Source: Cyanodermella asteris (Eukaryota; Ascomycota; Lecanoromycetes; Ostropales; Stictidaceae). Taken from it: a stretch of DNA of 64,000 nt. The notes beneath the pieces are model-generated. The model did no database searches. It saw only the letters and a list, made by a program, of their open reading frames with translations, and was not told the origin of the DNA. The stretch is taken from positions 1,430,430-1,494,429 of the forward strand of contig UYJD01000005.1 in assembly GCA_900618795.1 (NCBI GenBank). Direction: 5' to 3'. This document shows, in pieces, positions 52,842-62,827 of this stretch; position 1 is the stretch's first letter, and every line of letters starts with the position of its first letter. The position numbers were made by a program, and so were the translations under genes.

Positions 52842-54158
52842 GGTGGTCGCACAGCGACTGATCGTCAATACTGTTGGCAGGGATGAGCATCGGCATACGA
52901 GCTTTAGCAATTCGAAAGTGGAATGCTTACCTGCTTGTCTTGCCTCTTCATTCCATATCTCTACTTGTTCATCCCTTGTCCTACACCCGAGAACCTGCAT
53001 TGCGGCGTTGATTCAGTGTCAAGTGCGCAAAGCCTTCGCGTGGGCTACCACAAACTGATCTGGCTCGCGGTTTCTGGTTCGCAAGTATGTAAAAGCCCGT
53101 TCGGGCACAAACGCTTCAAGTCATGATGATAAGATGTGCTCGCGTCTGCCGATCTTCGAACGAACGGTGTTCATAGCTCAGTCACTCCTTTCAGGAACGA
53201 GCCTTCCCTTTGATGGGTTGCGTTGAGTGCCCCTTTATTCACGATTTGTGAGGCAGCTGCCAGCCGCTTCTGACGTGAACCATGTACCACTTCACTTGGA
53301 ATAATCTATCAATGCCCCCGAATGTCTTCTTCTGTGATTGACTTCTCTAGCGATCAACTCATCACTGAAAGTTCTGTGTCACCTTGCTCGTGAATGTTCT
53401 CAATTTCCTTAATTCCTTCCCTCCCTTCCTGATCGAGCAGCGCCCTCAAACCATACTTCATCATGTCCATATATATATATTTGGCCGGCAGCCCTCGTCT
53501 GTACCAGCGTAGTTTGCGCTCTTGCTCCTCAAACTCTGCATCACCTCGTTTCGGTTCAGGTCCTCCAACATCTCCTCTGCCTGTCTGTTGATCTCTGCCG
53601 CCTCATCTTTTAAGTCTCGCAGGTGCTTCTGGTGCCGTCGAACTTGCCACTGAAAAACTGCCATGGACAACGGAAATAACGCATAGCCACGCATGGCATT
53701 AGAGTCTTGACAACAAACGGCCCGAGGACAGCGTCTTTCTCAGTACAACCTTGTAGAAGCTAACCCACATGCTGAAGGAGAAGCAACGTAGGAAGCAGGG
53801 TATAATCTAATTTTTGTCTTCTTTGGCGTACCTGGCGACAGGGAGCGTTTGTATGGGACTCGAATGTGCAGTGGAAATGCCAAACTTGCTAAGGAATCAA
53901 ATCAGAGCAAAGGAAGAGGCCCGAGAGAAAACGTGCGATGGCAGTTTTGTTAGCTTCGAGAAGCGGCGCTCGAACGGTTCTGTAAGCGCACACACGTTCC
54001 CCCAACGGCTCCAGCGCATGCTTTCGACATGGGTGCGCTCTTGCAGGAATTTTCGCGCGAGCAGCCTATGCAGTCTATAAGGAGTGGAGGTTAACATTAA
54101 TCGCTATGCAAATAATTCATGGCAGACTACTATTCTCTGGTCGCAGGTCTGATAAAGT
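52842..54158. other. RAD9-like promoter and AKR 3' region
   Basis: About 1.3 kb between two minus-strand genes, apart from the doubtful small frame at 53461-53694. A short TA repeat (atatatatatat) lies at about 53469-53480. No RNA gene is recognised. Confidence 0.35.
53461..53694 (-). CDS. Possible small coiled-coil protein
   Basis: A 77-codon frame with an ATG start (53694). Its middle (HQKHLRDLKDEAAEINRQAE and onward to NRNEVMQSLR) is a strongly charged, heptad-like helix. Such a regular amphipathic helix is unusual for a chance frame. However, there is no recognised family, the last residues overlap a TA repeat, and no intron structure supports it. It may be a genuine small protein, an exon of something larger, or chance. 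Confidence 0.3.
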   Translation of the reverse strand: MRGYALFPLSMAVFQWQVRRHQKHLRDLKDEAAEINRQAEEMLEDLNRNEVMQSLRSKSANYAGTDEGCRPNIYIWT

Positions 54159-55160
54159 CTAGCCCTCGTTCAAGTGAGCAATGGCGGCCGGGTATCTCGA
54201 TCCGCTCACGACCAGCTCCTTCAACAACTGGTCAATGTCTTGCGTGTCCTCCTCCGCCAAGACGACTTCCTTTCCAAAATTCTCCTTCACCCGCTCCACA
54301 GTACTCGCTCCTGGAAGAGGCAAGACAACCTTGGGAGCGCCTTGCTTGCCCCCGAAGCCTCTGACCCAAGCCAGCGCCAACTGCGCGGGTGTGGCTTGCT
54401 TCTTTGCAGCAAGTTCCCTCACCTTGTCGACAATCTCCACGTTCTTTGGAAAGTTCTCCTCGCTGTATCGAGGAAGATGCAGGCGCATATCGCCCTCGGG
54501 CAGGTCACCGCGGCTCTTGTAACGTCCAGCGAGGAAGCCCTGGCCGAGCGGGCTATAGGCGATCAGGGGAATGTCGAGCTCAGCGCAAGCGGCCATGACA
54601 CCATTGTCGATATTGCGTGTCTCGAACATGCTGAGTTCAACCTCGACAGCAGAGATCGAATGGACCTTTGCTGCGCGTCTGATGCTGTTCGCGCTCACCT
54701 CGCTGATCCCGATGCCGCCAATCTTGCCCTCTTTGACCGCCTGAGCTAACGCGCCCAGTGTGTCCTCAATTGGTGTGGACGGGTCTACTCTTGCCGCTTG
54801 GAAGATATCAATCTTCTTGACAGATGGCGGCAGCTGGGCGAGACAGCGGTCGAGCGCCTCGATGATACCCTTGGGGCTGGCATCGATGCCCATGGTCGCC
54901 GTCATGCCGGCTTTGATGCTGAGTGTTATCTTGGCGGCATCCTCTGGATACTTTGTGAAGTAGGTATTGAGCAGAGTCAGGGAGTTCTGACCGCCGATCT
55001 TGCCGTAAAACTCGCCTCCGTTCCAGAAAGTTGCGCCAGACTCGATGGCGGCGCGCATGGCTGGTATCGCTTTGGATTCGACCTCGGCCGGGGGGAGAAA
55101 CGCGAAGGACATCAGTCCAAAGCCGGTGTGGCCTACTTCGTTGTTACAGATTTTGACCAT
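54159..55160 (-). CDS. Aldo-keto reductase, pyridoxal reductase-like (AKR8)
   Basis: Intronless, 333 residues from ATG 55160 (MVKICNNEVGHTGFGLMSF). The TIM-barrel AKR blocks are present: GATFWNGGEFYG (with the catalytic Tyr), SIKAG, VKKIDIFQAARVDP, GKIGGIGISEVSANSI, EVELSMFE, IPLIAYSPLGQGFLAGR, TPAQLALAWV and VVLPLPGAST. The pattern matches fungal pyridoxal reductases, which reduce pyridoxal to pyridoxine with NADPH. An Asn stands where many AKRs have the catalytic Asp (WNGGEFYG); this may be normal for the subgroup. A TATA box lies about 150 bases upstream. Substrate could be another aldehyde. Confidence 0.87.
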   Translation of the reverse strand: MVKICNNEVGHTGFGLMSFAFLPPAEVESKAIPAMRAAIESGATFWNGGEFYGKIGGQNSLTLLNTYFTKYPEDAAKITLSIKAGMTATMGIDASPKGIIEALDRCLAQLPPSVKKIDIFQAARVDPSTPIEDTLGALAQAVKEGKIGGIGISEVSANSIRRAAKVHSISAVEVELSMFETRNIDNGVMAACAELDIPLIAYSPLGQGFLAGRYKSRGDLPEGDMRLHLPRYSEENFPKNVEIVDKVRELAAKKQATPAQLALAWVRGFGGKQGAPKVVLPLPGASTVERVKENFGKEVVLAEEDTQDIDQLLKELVVSGSRYPAAIAHLNEG

Positions 55161-56138
55161 TTTGAACTCGTGCTGCTTGTTTGGTCCTGATAGAAGATTG
55201 CGTATAGGTTGAGATGATGACGCGGCGATGTAATTGGGATGCAATTGACGGTAAAACTTTCACAGATGTTGATGACGAAGGAAGACCTGGTATCGAAGGG
55301 AGGCGAGGGTATATATACTACCTGAACATACTACGCAGGATCCAGTCGATGCATTCATTGCCGTGCTTGGGTCATCTCAGGACGCAGACAGCGACGTGAG
55401 ACGAGGATGACCGAAAGCTGCTAACTCCACTGTCCCAGACATCGCATGAAGCCAGAAAGAGACCGGTACACACTTGGACAAGCATCAATCATAGGGAGCA
55501 ATGCCTCCGCAAGTGGTGCCTATTGCTAAGTCCAGTCCGAGGCAACCAGGAAGATGTCGTCGCTGGCGTTCGGAAGTGCAGCGGAAGTCCGTCACAGGTG
55601 GAGCCGCGACGCTATTCTGGCGAAGGTGCGGCACTGCCTCACAGTAAGTCGCGTAGAACTCATGTCAGTAGGGTGGCAAGGCTCGAAACGGGCGGCGGGG
55701 TTAGGACTCTTCCAGTCAGCGCTTGACTCCGTCTCGGTCCGCGGGCCAATGGATCCATCCCCTTTGTTCGTGCCCAAGTCGTACTCGTCAACAGGATACC
55801 TACCCACCACTGGAGATCAAATGTCTGTCCATACCTTTGTCGCGGAGATTGTGCCCGAGCATGAACAGATATGCTGGGCAGTTGCTATCGCTAAGGCCCA
55901 AATCAAGTACAGTACACCATATACTGATGGCACTGCCACGCGCGGAGAGTCTATGCAGTTGATTTGAGATTGATTGGTGATCAGTCAATGGACGTTTTTG
56001 CAGCATCAGCGATGGGCCTTGTCTACGAAAGATGGAATGGCGCAGATGTCTGACGAAATATTCAATAACGTAGACCTTGGACTACCTTGGCTCTGACGTC
56101 CCTCATCTCATGCGGGGAAGAGAAATGTTTTCACTCCG
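55161..56138. promoter_or_regulatory. Promoter region of the AKR gene; rest unassigned
   Basis: A clear TATA box (tatatata, about 55307-55315) lies about 150 bases upstream of the aldo-keto reductase start, in position for minus-strand transcription. The remaining 800 bases, up to the SulP stop, hold overlapping short frames with no domain character. Confidence 0.45.
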
Positions 56139-58493
56139 TTATACCAGGACAGCATCGTCGGGCTCGTCTCGGTATCCCCCACTCTTCTCCGCCAGATCTA
56201 ATGCTTCCTTGACGCCTTGCGTAAAATTCCTCTCTCCGCCGCAACGCTCCACAATGCCGCTGACAACCAACTGGTGCCAACACTGGCTGCGGCGGCTCGG
56301 GACCCGACAGAAGAAGACCCGCACGCCCTTCTCAAGATGCTCCTCCACAATCTCCCAAAGGACTTGTACTCCCGATCCATCAATACTGGTGACGCCATGT
56401 ATGTCGATCACAAAGTTTTTGTTGTGGTCGTCGTTGCGAACGGCTGGCAATGCCGGGTGAGCGGCGGGCGTCCCATAACGCTCCAGTCGACGGAGTCGGT
56501 TCTTCAATTCGCCCGTGTTGGCAAATGTGAGCGGCTCGGGGATTTTCACAATCAGGCAGCCTTCGATGAACTCAACCGCTTCCGGGTTGTCTTCGGCGTT
56601 TTCAAATCGATCCGCACTGCCTGGAACGCGACCTAGAATCTGGATCCGCGACTTGGTAGAATGTTTGATGACTGTCGCAATTGAGAATAGTAGACCAAGC
56701 CCAATGCCCAATTCGAGCGAGTAGAAGAACGCAGACAGAAAGATCAGTGCCATGAGTCCGAGCTCGTACCATCCTCGAATCCTTAGAAAAAACTTGATAT
56801 CGTGAGGGCATTCCTCGATCAGCGAGTAAGCCACGATGCTCACCATTGCACTAAGGACGGCTTTGGGAAGATAGTAAAAGTATGGTAGGACGGCATAGAC
56901 ACAAATGATTGTGATGACCGACAGCAGGATACTGCTCATCGGTGTCCTGCCGCCAGTCGAAGAGTTGACTTTGCTTCTTCCATAACCTCCAAAGGCCGGT
57001 AATGCCATGAAACACCCGCCAACCATGTTCGCGGCCCCGAGCGCTATAAGCTCTCGATTTGCAGAGTGTGACATGCCTTTTAGTCCACTTCTTTCGCCAT
57101 CTCCGAGCGACTTCGCCGCGACCGTCGACTCGAAAAAGCCAAGTAAGGCAATAATGAAAGACGTACTCATTGCTGCCCGCACATGTTTCATGTGAGACGG
57201 AATGATGGGAAACTGGAATGAGAAGGGAGCGCCAGTGGCAGATTTGACCTCTCCCAGGATCTCGAGACCTTTCTTGTCCCAACCAAGAGACCAAGTCAGG
57301 ACTGCCGAGAGGACCACGATTACGAAACGATCTGGAATGTAGGCAACCCAGGGACGGCGGGGTTGGACTCGTTTCTTGAGTTCCCGGCAAAACATAATAA
57401 TGGCAAAGGATCCGAAGCTCACATAGCAAGTAAGAGCATGCGCTTGCGACAGATGACTGAAGACGAACCCAAGCTTTTCGTAGCTGCTTCCATGGCTCTT
57501 ATGATGGGCCTTGGCTACTTCCAACAGGCCAGTCTCTGGCAAAAGCTGATCTGCAATAATCACAAAACCAATTGCGCTGATGAATCCACGCAGGAAAGGC
57601 CTGCTAAGAATGCTGTCAAGAAAGCCAAGGCGCATGAGTCCTCCGATGAAGATCACCAGACCAGATATGGCCGTCACCACCCCAGCAATTCTACTGTTGA
57701 GGTGTGGATCATCTTCGGTAGTGTTTCCTGTCTCAATGCTGGATCGGACGACCTCGCCGACTAAAAGGGAACCAGCTGCCTCAGGGCCGACGACCATTTG
57801 TGGACAAGTCCCGAGGAAGCCATATATCAAGGGATTGACTGCGAATGCGTACAGACCATTTATGGGCGGCAGATGTGCAAGGTTATTGGCGTAAGAAAGT
57901 GCCATGGGGATATAGAAACTGGCCATGGTGATGGCTGCGGCAAGATCTCCTTTTAGAAAAGTCAAGTTATACTGGGTGATCCATCTGAGAAAAGGGAAAT
58001 AGTATCCCAGGTACATGTACCGTTTGTTTCTCACGCCGTGCGTACTGGCCAGCCATGAGGTCGTACTCTTGTAGGGTTTCCTTCTCCCAAACGGCAGACA
58101 GTCGCTGAATTTTGACCAATACCAGTTCCATCCATTGTCTGCGTTTGCCGCGTCTCCAGCGTACGGGCCCCCGAATTCGCTGCCGGCGAGGCTTCCGTCA
58201 ATGCTCGCCGCCGGGGAGTGTCGAGCCTTTGGCGAAAAGGTCCCGTGACGGCAGTCCTCTTGACCGCAGCAACTTGGCCGTCGATTGTAATTCTCGAGTA
58301 GTGTATGAGCATGCTCCCCTCCATCAGCATGTAATAAGTCGGCCTGTGCAGTATCCTCTTCATCCTCTTCAATTGCAGGTCCGCCGTCGGACACAGGGTG
58401 TAGACCATGGTCGCGATCAATCCGAGGGCGTCTGCGATGAGAGGCCGAGCTTTCGCTCGACCTCGACGCTGAATCAATTGACCGGTCTGCCAT
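56139..58493 (-). CDS. SulP-family anion transporter with STAS domain
   Basis: Intronless, 784 residues. A 170-residue cytosolic N-terminus is acidic and includes a Cys/His patch (PSCCGQEDCRHG). The membrane core (about 170-610) starts at YLGYYFPFLRWITQYN and carries the SulP signature region MASFYIPMALSYANNLAHLPP followed by NGLYAFAVNPLIYGFLGTCP and VVGPEAAGSLLVG. The conserved block SANRELIALGAANMVGG is present. The STAS domain is at about 630-770 (VDIHGVTSIDGSGVQVLWEI). The sequence is closer to the yeast YPR003C-type SulP group than to the high-affinity sulfate permeases SUL1/2, so the substrate (sulfate or another anion) and the membrane (plasma or internal) are open. Confidence 0.9.
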   Translation of the reverse strand: MADRSIDSASRSSESSASHRRRPRIDRDHGLHPVSDGGPAIEEDEEDTAQADLLHADGGEHAHTLLENYNRRPSCCGQEDCRHGTFSPKARHSPAASIDGSLAGSEFGGPYAGDAANADNGWNWYWSKFSDCLPFGRRKPYKSTTSWLASTHGVRNKRYMYLGYYFPFLRWITQYNLTFLKGDLAAAITMASFYIPMALSYANNLAHLPPINGLYAFAVNPLIYGFLGTCPQMVVGPEAAGSLLVGEVVRSSIETGNTTEDDPHLNSRIAGVVTAISGLVIFIGGLMRLGFLDSILSRPFLRGFISAIGFVIIADQLLPETGLLEVAKAHHKSHGSSYEKLGFVFSHLSQAHALTCYVSFGSFAIIMFCRELKKRVQPRRPWVAYIPDRFVIVVLSAVLTWSLGWDKKGLEILGEVKSATGAPFSFQFPIIPSHMKHVRAAMSTSFIIALLGFFESTVAAKSLGDGERSGLKGMSHSANRELIALGAANMVGGCFMALPAFGGYGRSKVNSSTGGRTPMSSILLSVITIICVYAVLPYFYYLPKAVLSAMVSIVAYSLIEECPHDIKFFLRIRGWYELGLMALIFLSAFFYSLELGIGLGLLFSIATVIKHSTKSRIQILGRVPGSADRFENAEDNPEAVEFIEGCLIVKIPEPLTFANTGELKNRLRRLERYGTPAAHPALPAVRNDDHNKNFVIDIHGVTSIDGSGVQVLWEIVEEHLEKGVRVFFCRVPSRRSQCWHQLVVSGIVERCGGERNFTQGVKEALDLAEKSGGYRDEPDDAVLV

Positions 58494-59590
58494 TGTGGAA
58501 TCTCGGCAGCAAGCTCGGTGTCAAATGGGGGTTGCCGTTATCGGACAGGGTGCATGTTGAAATGGGAGGAGTGTGGAGAGCTCGATAGAGGGATTTGTTT
58601 CGCGATATCTATTCGGCGTCGCTTCCTTGACTACTAATGAAGGTTGAGCGGGAAGACACCTCCGTTTTTTCTCGAGCAACTGCAAGCGGAGCAGGGTTAT
58701 TTGCAGAAATCGGGAGCGGCGCGGGATTCCCTGGAGATGGTGGAGTAAAACGATGGAGGAAACAAATCAGAGATCACGTGATTGGTCGGCAAGAAGGCAC
58801 GCCGGCCGAAAGTTATCGGCAGCGCAAATCCCATGACGTCGGATTGTCGACTCCATCGATTCCTTTCACAAAGCGGCCACCGCAGCTCCCATTACGCTAT
58901 AACGTATATCTCTGCCTCAAGAGATAGTATCGCAAATACCCACGTAGCTTGCTACTCGCGTACTTAACAAGGTACTGTCATGAGTCAGTCGACAGGTCGT
59001 TGAAGAGCACGTTCAGAGGTATTCTTGTTTGTCGACTCCTGCCCACCCGCCTTGTCCAACATATTCGCGGTTTCTTGAGGGTGGCAAAATAAACATCATG
59101 CCATATAGGCAAGTAGACTGGTCAACTATGTCCCGGAAGCATCGCAAGGGCCGGCATCCGGGCTCGTCAACAGCAGGCGCATTTACTGACTCCCACCTGT
59201 CATGTCGACCATTCCCCAAGGCTTACATCAAATTCTTGTGCCACTTTTGTTCCACACCGAAAGACATCAGATAGTGACGGCAGTCCATCGAAATTACTCT
59301 ATCTGCGCATTTGAATGGCGACAAACCGGTCCCAACTCACTCCCGAGGCCGCAACAACCAGATTATTGGAAGGAGGATGCAGACTGCAGGCCGAATCCGC
59401 CATAAGTGCTTCGATCAAGCAACGCGATGGATCGACTTCCGATGAAACTGCTCGGGAGGATAAATTGGTGGCTTTCCACTTGCAAAGATGCGATTACTTT
59501 GCCACAAGCTTCAAACAATTCTACGCTACCGTCATCGCCTTTGCATTCATCCCCACCTCTGACAATAACAGGGTATATATCCTGGGCTGA
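58494..59590. other. SulP upstream region; start of accessory stretch
   Basis: About 1.1 kb holding the SulP promoter. A 91-codon ATG-initiated frame at 59315-59590 (MATNRSQLTPEAATTRLLEG) ends just before the ankyrin relic and could be its upstream part, but I cannot support it. A GGTGGCAAA sequence at about 59080 is not next to a proteasome gene. No RNA gene is seen. Confidence 0.35.
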
Positions 59591-59599
59591 GCGAGCGAG

Positions 59600-60257
59600 C
59601 GAGGATATTTCATAATTGCGAAATTATGCCTCTGCGTTGGTTCTGACGTTGACAAGCCCAGTATACCTTATAGGATGACCGCTCTCGAAGCTGCTTGCAA
59701 GGGGGGGACACAAGAAGATCGTGGACCTGCTTCTTGACAAGGGCGCGGAAATTGACGCACAAGTTGGAGCATTTACTACTGCACTACAATATGCCGCCTA
59801 TCGCGGCCATAAAGCCGTCGTCAGGCAGCTGATTGCTCGTGGTACGAATGTTAACCTTTGTTGGGCCATAGGTAACCCCCTGTACGCTGCATCGGTCAGG
59901 GAACGCACACACATCAGGGCAATATTGCTGACGGCCGGCGTCAATCCGAACTTGTGTATGGGTGATTACGCTCATCCGCTCCACGGTGCAGTACTTCACA
60001 GGCGCGAAGCAGCCATCGCGATGCTGCTGTTGTGGGAAGCAGATGTCAACAAGTACCTTGTCCGAATCGGCACTCCGTTATACCTCGCAAGAGCCTACGG
60101 GGCATATCGTTCCGCTAAAATTGTGCTCGATCGTGGTGCAGTCATAATAGCGCCTCGGGGTTACGGTCAGAAGAATCTCGACTCTACGGGACAGCATGGG
60201 GCACAATACGATCAGTATCGCGAGACAGTTGGTGCAGAAAGGGCCAATAATGTTTGA
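59600..60257 (+). pseudogene. Ankyrin-repeat protein remnant with frameshift
   Basis: Two frames join into one ankyrin protein. The first (about 59600-59706) reads KLCLCVGSDVDKPSIPYR and MTALEAACKGG. The second (about 59703-60257) continues GHKKIVDLLLDKGAEIDAQV and then more ankyrin units (TALQYAAYRGHKAVVRQLIA, NPLYAASVRERTHI, HPLHGAVLHRREAAIAML). The switch happens inside a run of seven G at 59701-59707; six would keep the frame. About five repeat units are recognisable, and repeats get poorer toward the end (stop at 60257). The 5' end is undefined: an in-frame stop lies at 59588. It could be a decayed gene fragment or an intact gene with a homopolymer sequencing error. Ankyrin proteins of this type are common in accessory fungal regions, often with NACHT domains, none of which is visible here. 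Confidence 0.6.
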
Positions 60258-61465
60258 AGGAATGCTCTATACAAGTCATCCAACCGCCGCTGTATACCAC
60301 GGCGAGCGCGGAAACATCACAGCCCTTTGATGTACTTGTTGCTGAAGGAGCGGCTACAGGTATCCGAGATGAACCTCAAGATATCATTGATCCCTGCCCT
60401 GGCTCCTCTTTCGCAGTATGCTGTTGTTGCTGATTTCCCTTTAGATGTTTCCAGACTTGATTTCTGAAAGGCTACAAAATGCAGAAAGTTGCATGAAGAA
60501 ATGTGGTCTCTTAAACAAGTCTGTGTCACGGTTGGACTCAAGGCATATGAAACAGTGGCCGCTGATCACGTTTTGTGCTTGTGCTGCGCGGGTACTTGCT
60601 GCGGTTCTACAGCCGATCAGGTAGAAAGAAAAGAAAAACAAAAATACACAACGGCTTGCTGACAACAAAACTTGGTTATCACTCTCTTCCCACCCAGATC
60701 TCTACTGACTCATGTCTTGTAGCCTCTCTGAACGACTCCTCCCGGCGTCTGTTTGCCTGTGAGTATTTTTTATGACGCCCCCATGAGGTGAATCTTTCCA
60801 TACTGACGAATTTTGAACTGCCGTCTCGATTCCACATCCATGCTTGGTGTCACTCTTTTGTGTATCCGTTGCAGTCGCTGTCCTGAGACCCGGTCATGGA
60901 TGACTTACGGACGGAGCTCTTTGCGCTAACGCCCCAATCTATGAGTTATATTTTACGGCTACGGCGCCGGGAACTTCTGCGTCGGTACGACTGTAAGTCG
61001 TCTGCTCTACGTCTCTCTCTTTGTCATCTGGTGTCGACGAGTCACGGAACGCTGATGATCTGTAACTTCTGCCTCGCAGCATCGAGACATATTTTGAGCA
61101 TCAAGCCTTTGTGGAAGTTCGAAACTGACCTTCACTTGCACTATCCCGATGCCACTTCGGCTGTCACCAAGGTGTATAACCGTGTATCGTCAGCTGCAGT
61201 CTCCTTTGTTCCGTTTCGTACATATATTGCACACACTTTGTGAGAATGTTCCGTTCTACCAGACCAGTTCCTTTTCATCAAACTCCGATCGCAACATTAG
61301 CTATTGTCTTTCTCTATTTACCCACCAATCCCTTTCGAAGCTGTGTCATTTCGAGAGATCACACATCCAGCTTGTCCGCCGGCTACCTGAGCGTTATCGC
61401 GCTTCCTAATTCTCAATACCGGCTAGCATTCGGGAGCTCCGATAAGAGTTCACTTTCTGTCCGCC
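60258..61465. other. Accessory-region gap
   Basis: About 1.2 kb between the ankyrin relic and the orphan gene. An ATG at 60896 opens a 115-codon frame (MDDLRTELFALTPQS) with a good GTAAGT donor about 97 bases later and a CTCGCAG acceptor near 61078. This could be a two-exon gene fragment or a leader of the next gene, but no family supports it. Confidence 0.35.
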
Positions 61466-62827
61466 ATGGCCGAAGGTGGCGTACGTGTGATCCATACCAA
61501 GGAACGTTATGAGGAAAAAGGCAAAATGCTCCTGAACACAAAGCTCGTGGAACTACGGAGAAACAGCCCAGTCCCTGACAGCAAGGTCTGGCAGGATTGG
61601 AGAACAATTAATGAATGCTATGATGTAGAGCACGGCACGTGGGACACGGCAGATATCCCCAACGACTTTTTCAAAGTTAAACGAAAGGCCAAACCCACCA
61701 CGAGCGAGGTCGGTTCCACATGGTGCTTTGCCATAGATCGCAGCAAGAAGGTTTTGATTTACGAAGGTTGGAGACGCCTGGGACCCTCACTCAAGTGGAG
61801 CGACGTCACCGCTGCTTGTATTGCAGGCTACTGGAGGGATACTAATGCCTTGGGAAAGCTGAGAGTGTTATGTGCACGCGACATAATCAACGACGGCTGG
61901 TTGCGCACCGTGCAAGCACTTGGTTTCAACTTCAGAGGGCCTCTCGATCAGTGCTACGACTTCGCGCCAGGCAGTGAAGGGTTCAACTGTATGCTGGGAA
62001 CTGATCTTGGCAAGGGCTCCGTATACTTGTTGGGACAGCATCACAATAAATTTCCCGACGGTACGACAATCGTGGGGATCAGCGTCAAACCCAGGCTCTG
62101 TCAGATGATGGTCCACTTTGGGGTCCCGAAGCCTCTGCCACCAACGAAAAGTTCGGGCGAAGGCAGCGGCAGTCCTGGGCTTAGCTCAGGCAAGAAGGGA
62201 ACCGGTTCATCAACGCCGAAGACGAAGGATGCTCAATACAGCAGCGATCGATACGAAAACAGATTGGCCGAAACGTCGCGGAACCTCAGGCCAATCGCAC
62301 CAAAACCGCCCACAGAGCGGCATTCGGCACACGATGGTGATATTGCCGAACTAGCAGCATTGAGTCTTGACAAAGAGACAAAGGCTTTGAAAAAAGCAAG
62401 GAAAAGTCATGGCGCTGTTGAAGATAACAAAATCATGGGAAGACAGCCATTGAACTCAAGCAAGCATAAAAAGATCTCGGGAAGATTGAAGAAGGACTGC
62501 GAGATCCCGAAAGATCCAGTAACAAATGCACACGAGGACGAACCTTGTCGGGGTTTGCCTTCTACCGCCACCGGAGCTCTGACATTGGCATCGCGAGTCT
62601 CGAGGCCAAACCCGCCAAAGCTTGTAGGAAAGTCGAAAGTCGGAGAGGTTGTTTCCGCGGCAGGATCGCCACCAGGTTTTAGTCTCTTTAAGCGAGCAGC
62701 TGTCGGCCGGGCAGCCCCAAAATCCGATACCAGCCCTACCCGTACATCCCACAGAGCAACGACAACATCAGGCAGGAAGGAACTCACTGGAACATCTTCT
62801 CACAGACGATCAGGATTGTCCAAGTGA
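61466..62827 (+). CDS. Orphan hypothetical protein
   Basis: Intronless, 453 residues, with a strong start context (CCGCCATGG). The N-terminal 230 residues look folded, with regularly spaced Trp and aromatics (VWQDWRTINECYDVEHGTWD, STWCFAIDRSKKVLIYEGWR, LKWSDVTAACIAGYW). The C-terminal 220 are Ser/Lys/Pro-rich and basic, and probably disordered and nuclear. There is no signal peptide or membrane segment. I recognise no domain. It sits beside the ankyrin relic and away from housekeeping genes, so it is likely a lineage-specific accessory gene. Long uninterrupted frame, start context and compositional split support coding status. Confidence 0.6.
   Translation: MAEGGVRVIHTKERYEEKGKMLLNTKLVELRRNSPVPDSKVWQDWRTINECYDVEHGTWDTADIPNDFFKVKRKAKPTTSEVGSTWCFAIDRSKKVLIYEGWRRLGPSLKWSDVTAACIAGYWRDTNALGKLRVLCARDIINDGWLRTVQALGFNFRGPLDQCYDFAPGSEGFNCMLGTDLGKGSVYLLGQHHNKFPDGTTIVGISVKPRLCQMMVHFGVPKPLPPTKSSGEGSGSPGLSSGKKGTGSSTPKTKDAQYSSDRYENRLAETSRNLRPIAPKPPTERHSAHDGDIAELAALSLDKETKALKKARKSHGAVEDNKIMGRQPLNSSKHKKISGRLKKDCEIPKDPVTNAHEDEPCRGLPSTATGALTLASRVSRPNPPKLVGKSKVGEVVSAAGSPPGFSLFKRAAVGRAAPKSDTSPTRTSHRATTTSGRKELTGTSSHRRSGLSK

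Noticed and set aside
52842-53000. In-frame upstream ATG extending the RAD9-like protein by 53 residues
   Set aside because: The added residues do not resemble the Ser/Gln-rich N-terminus of the family; MAQFDSF at 52841 is the better start.
59075-59090. GGTGGCAAA, identical to the proteasome-associated control element
   Set aside because: No proteasome gene is adjacent; a nine-base match by chance is expected in 64 kb.
60896-61243. Possible gene beginning MDDLRTELFAL with a GTAAGT donor
   Set aside because: The splice sites are attractive, but the product matches no family and no reliable end could be found.
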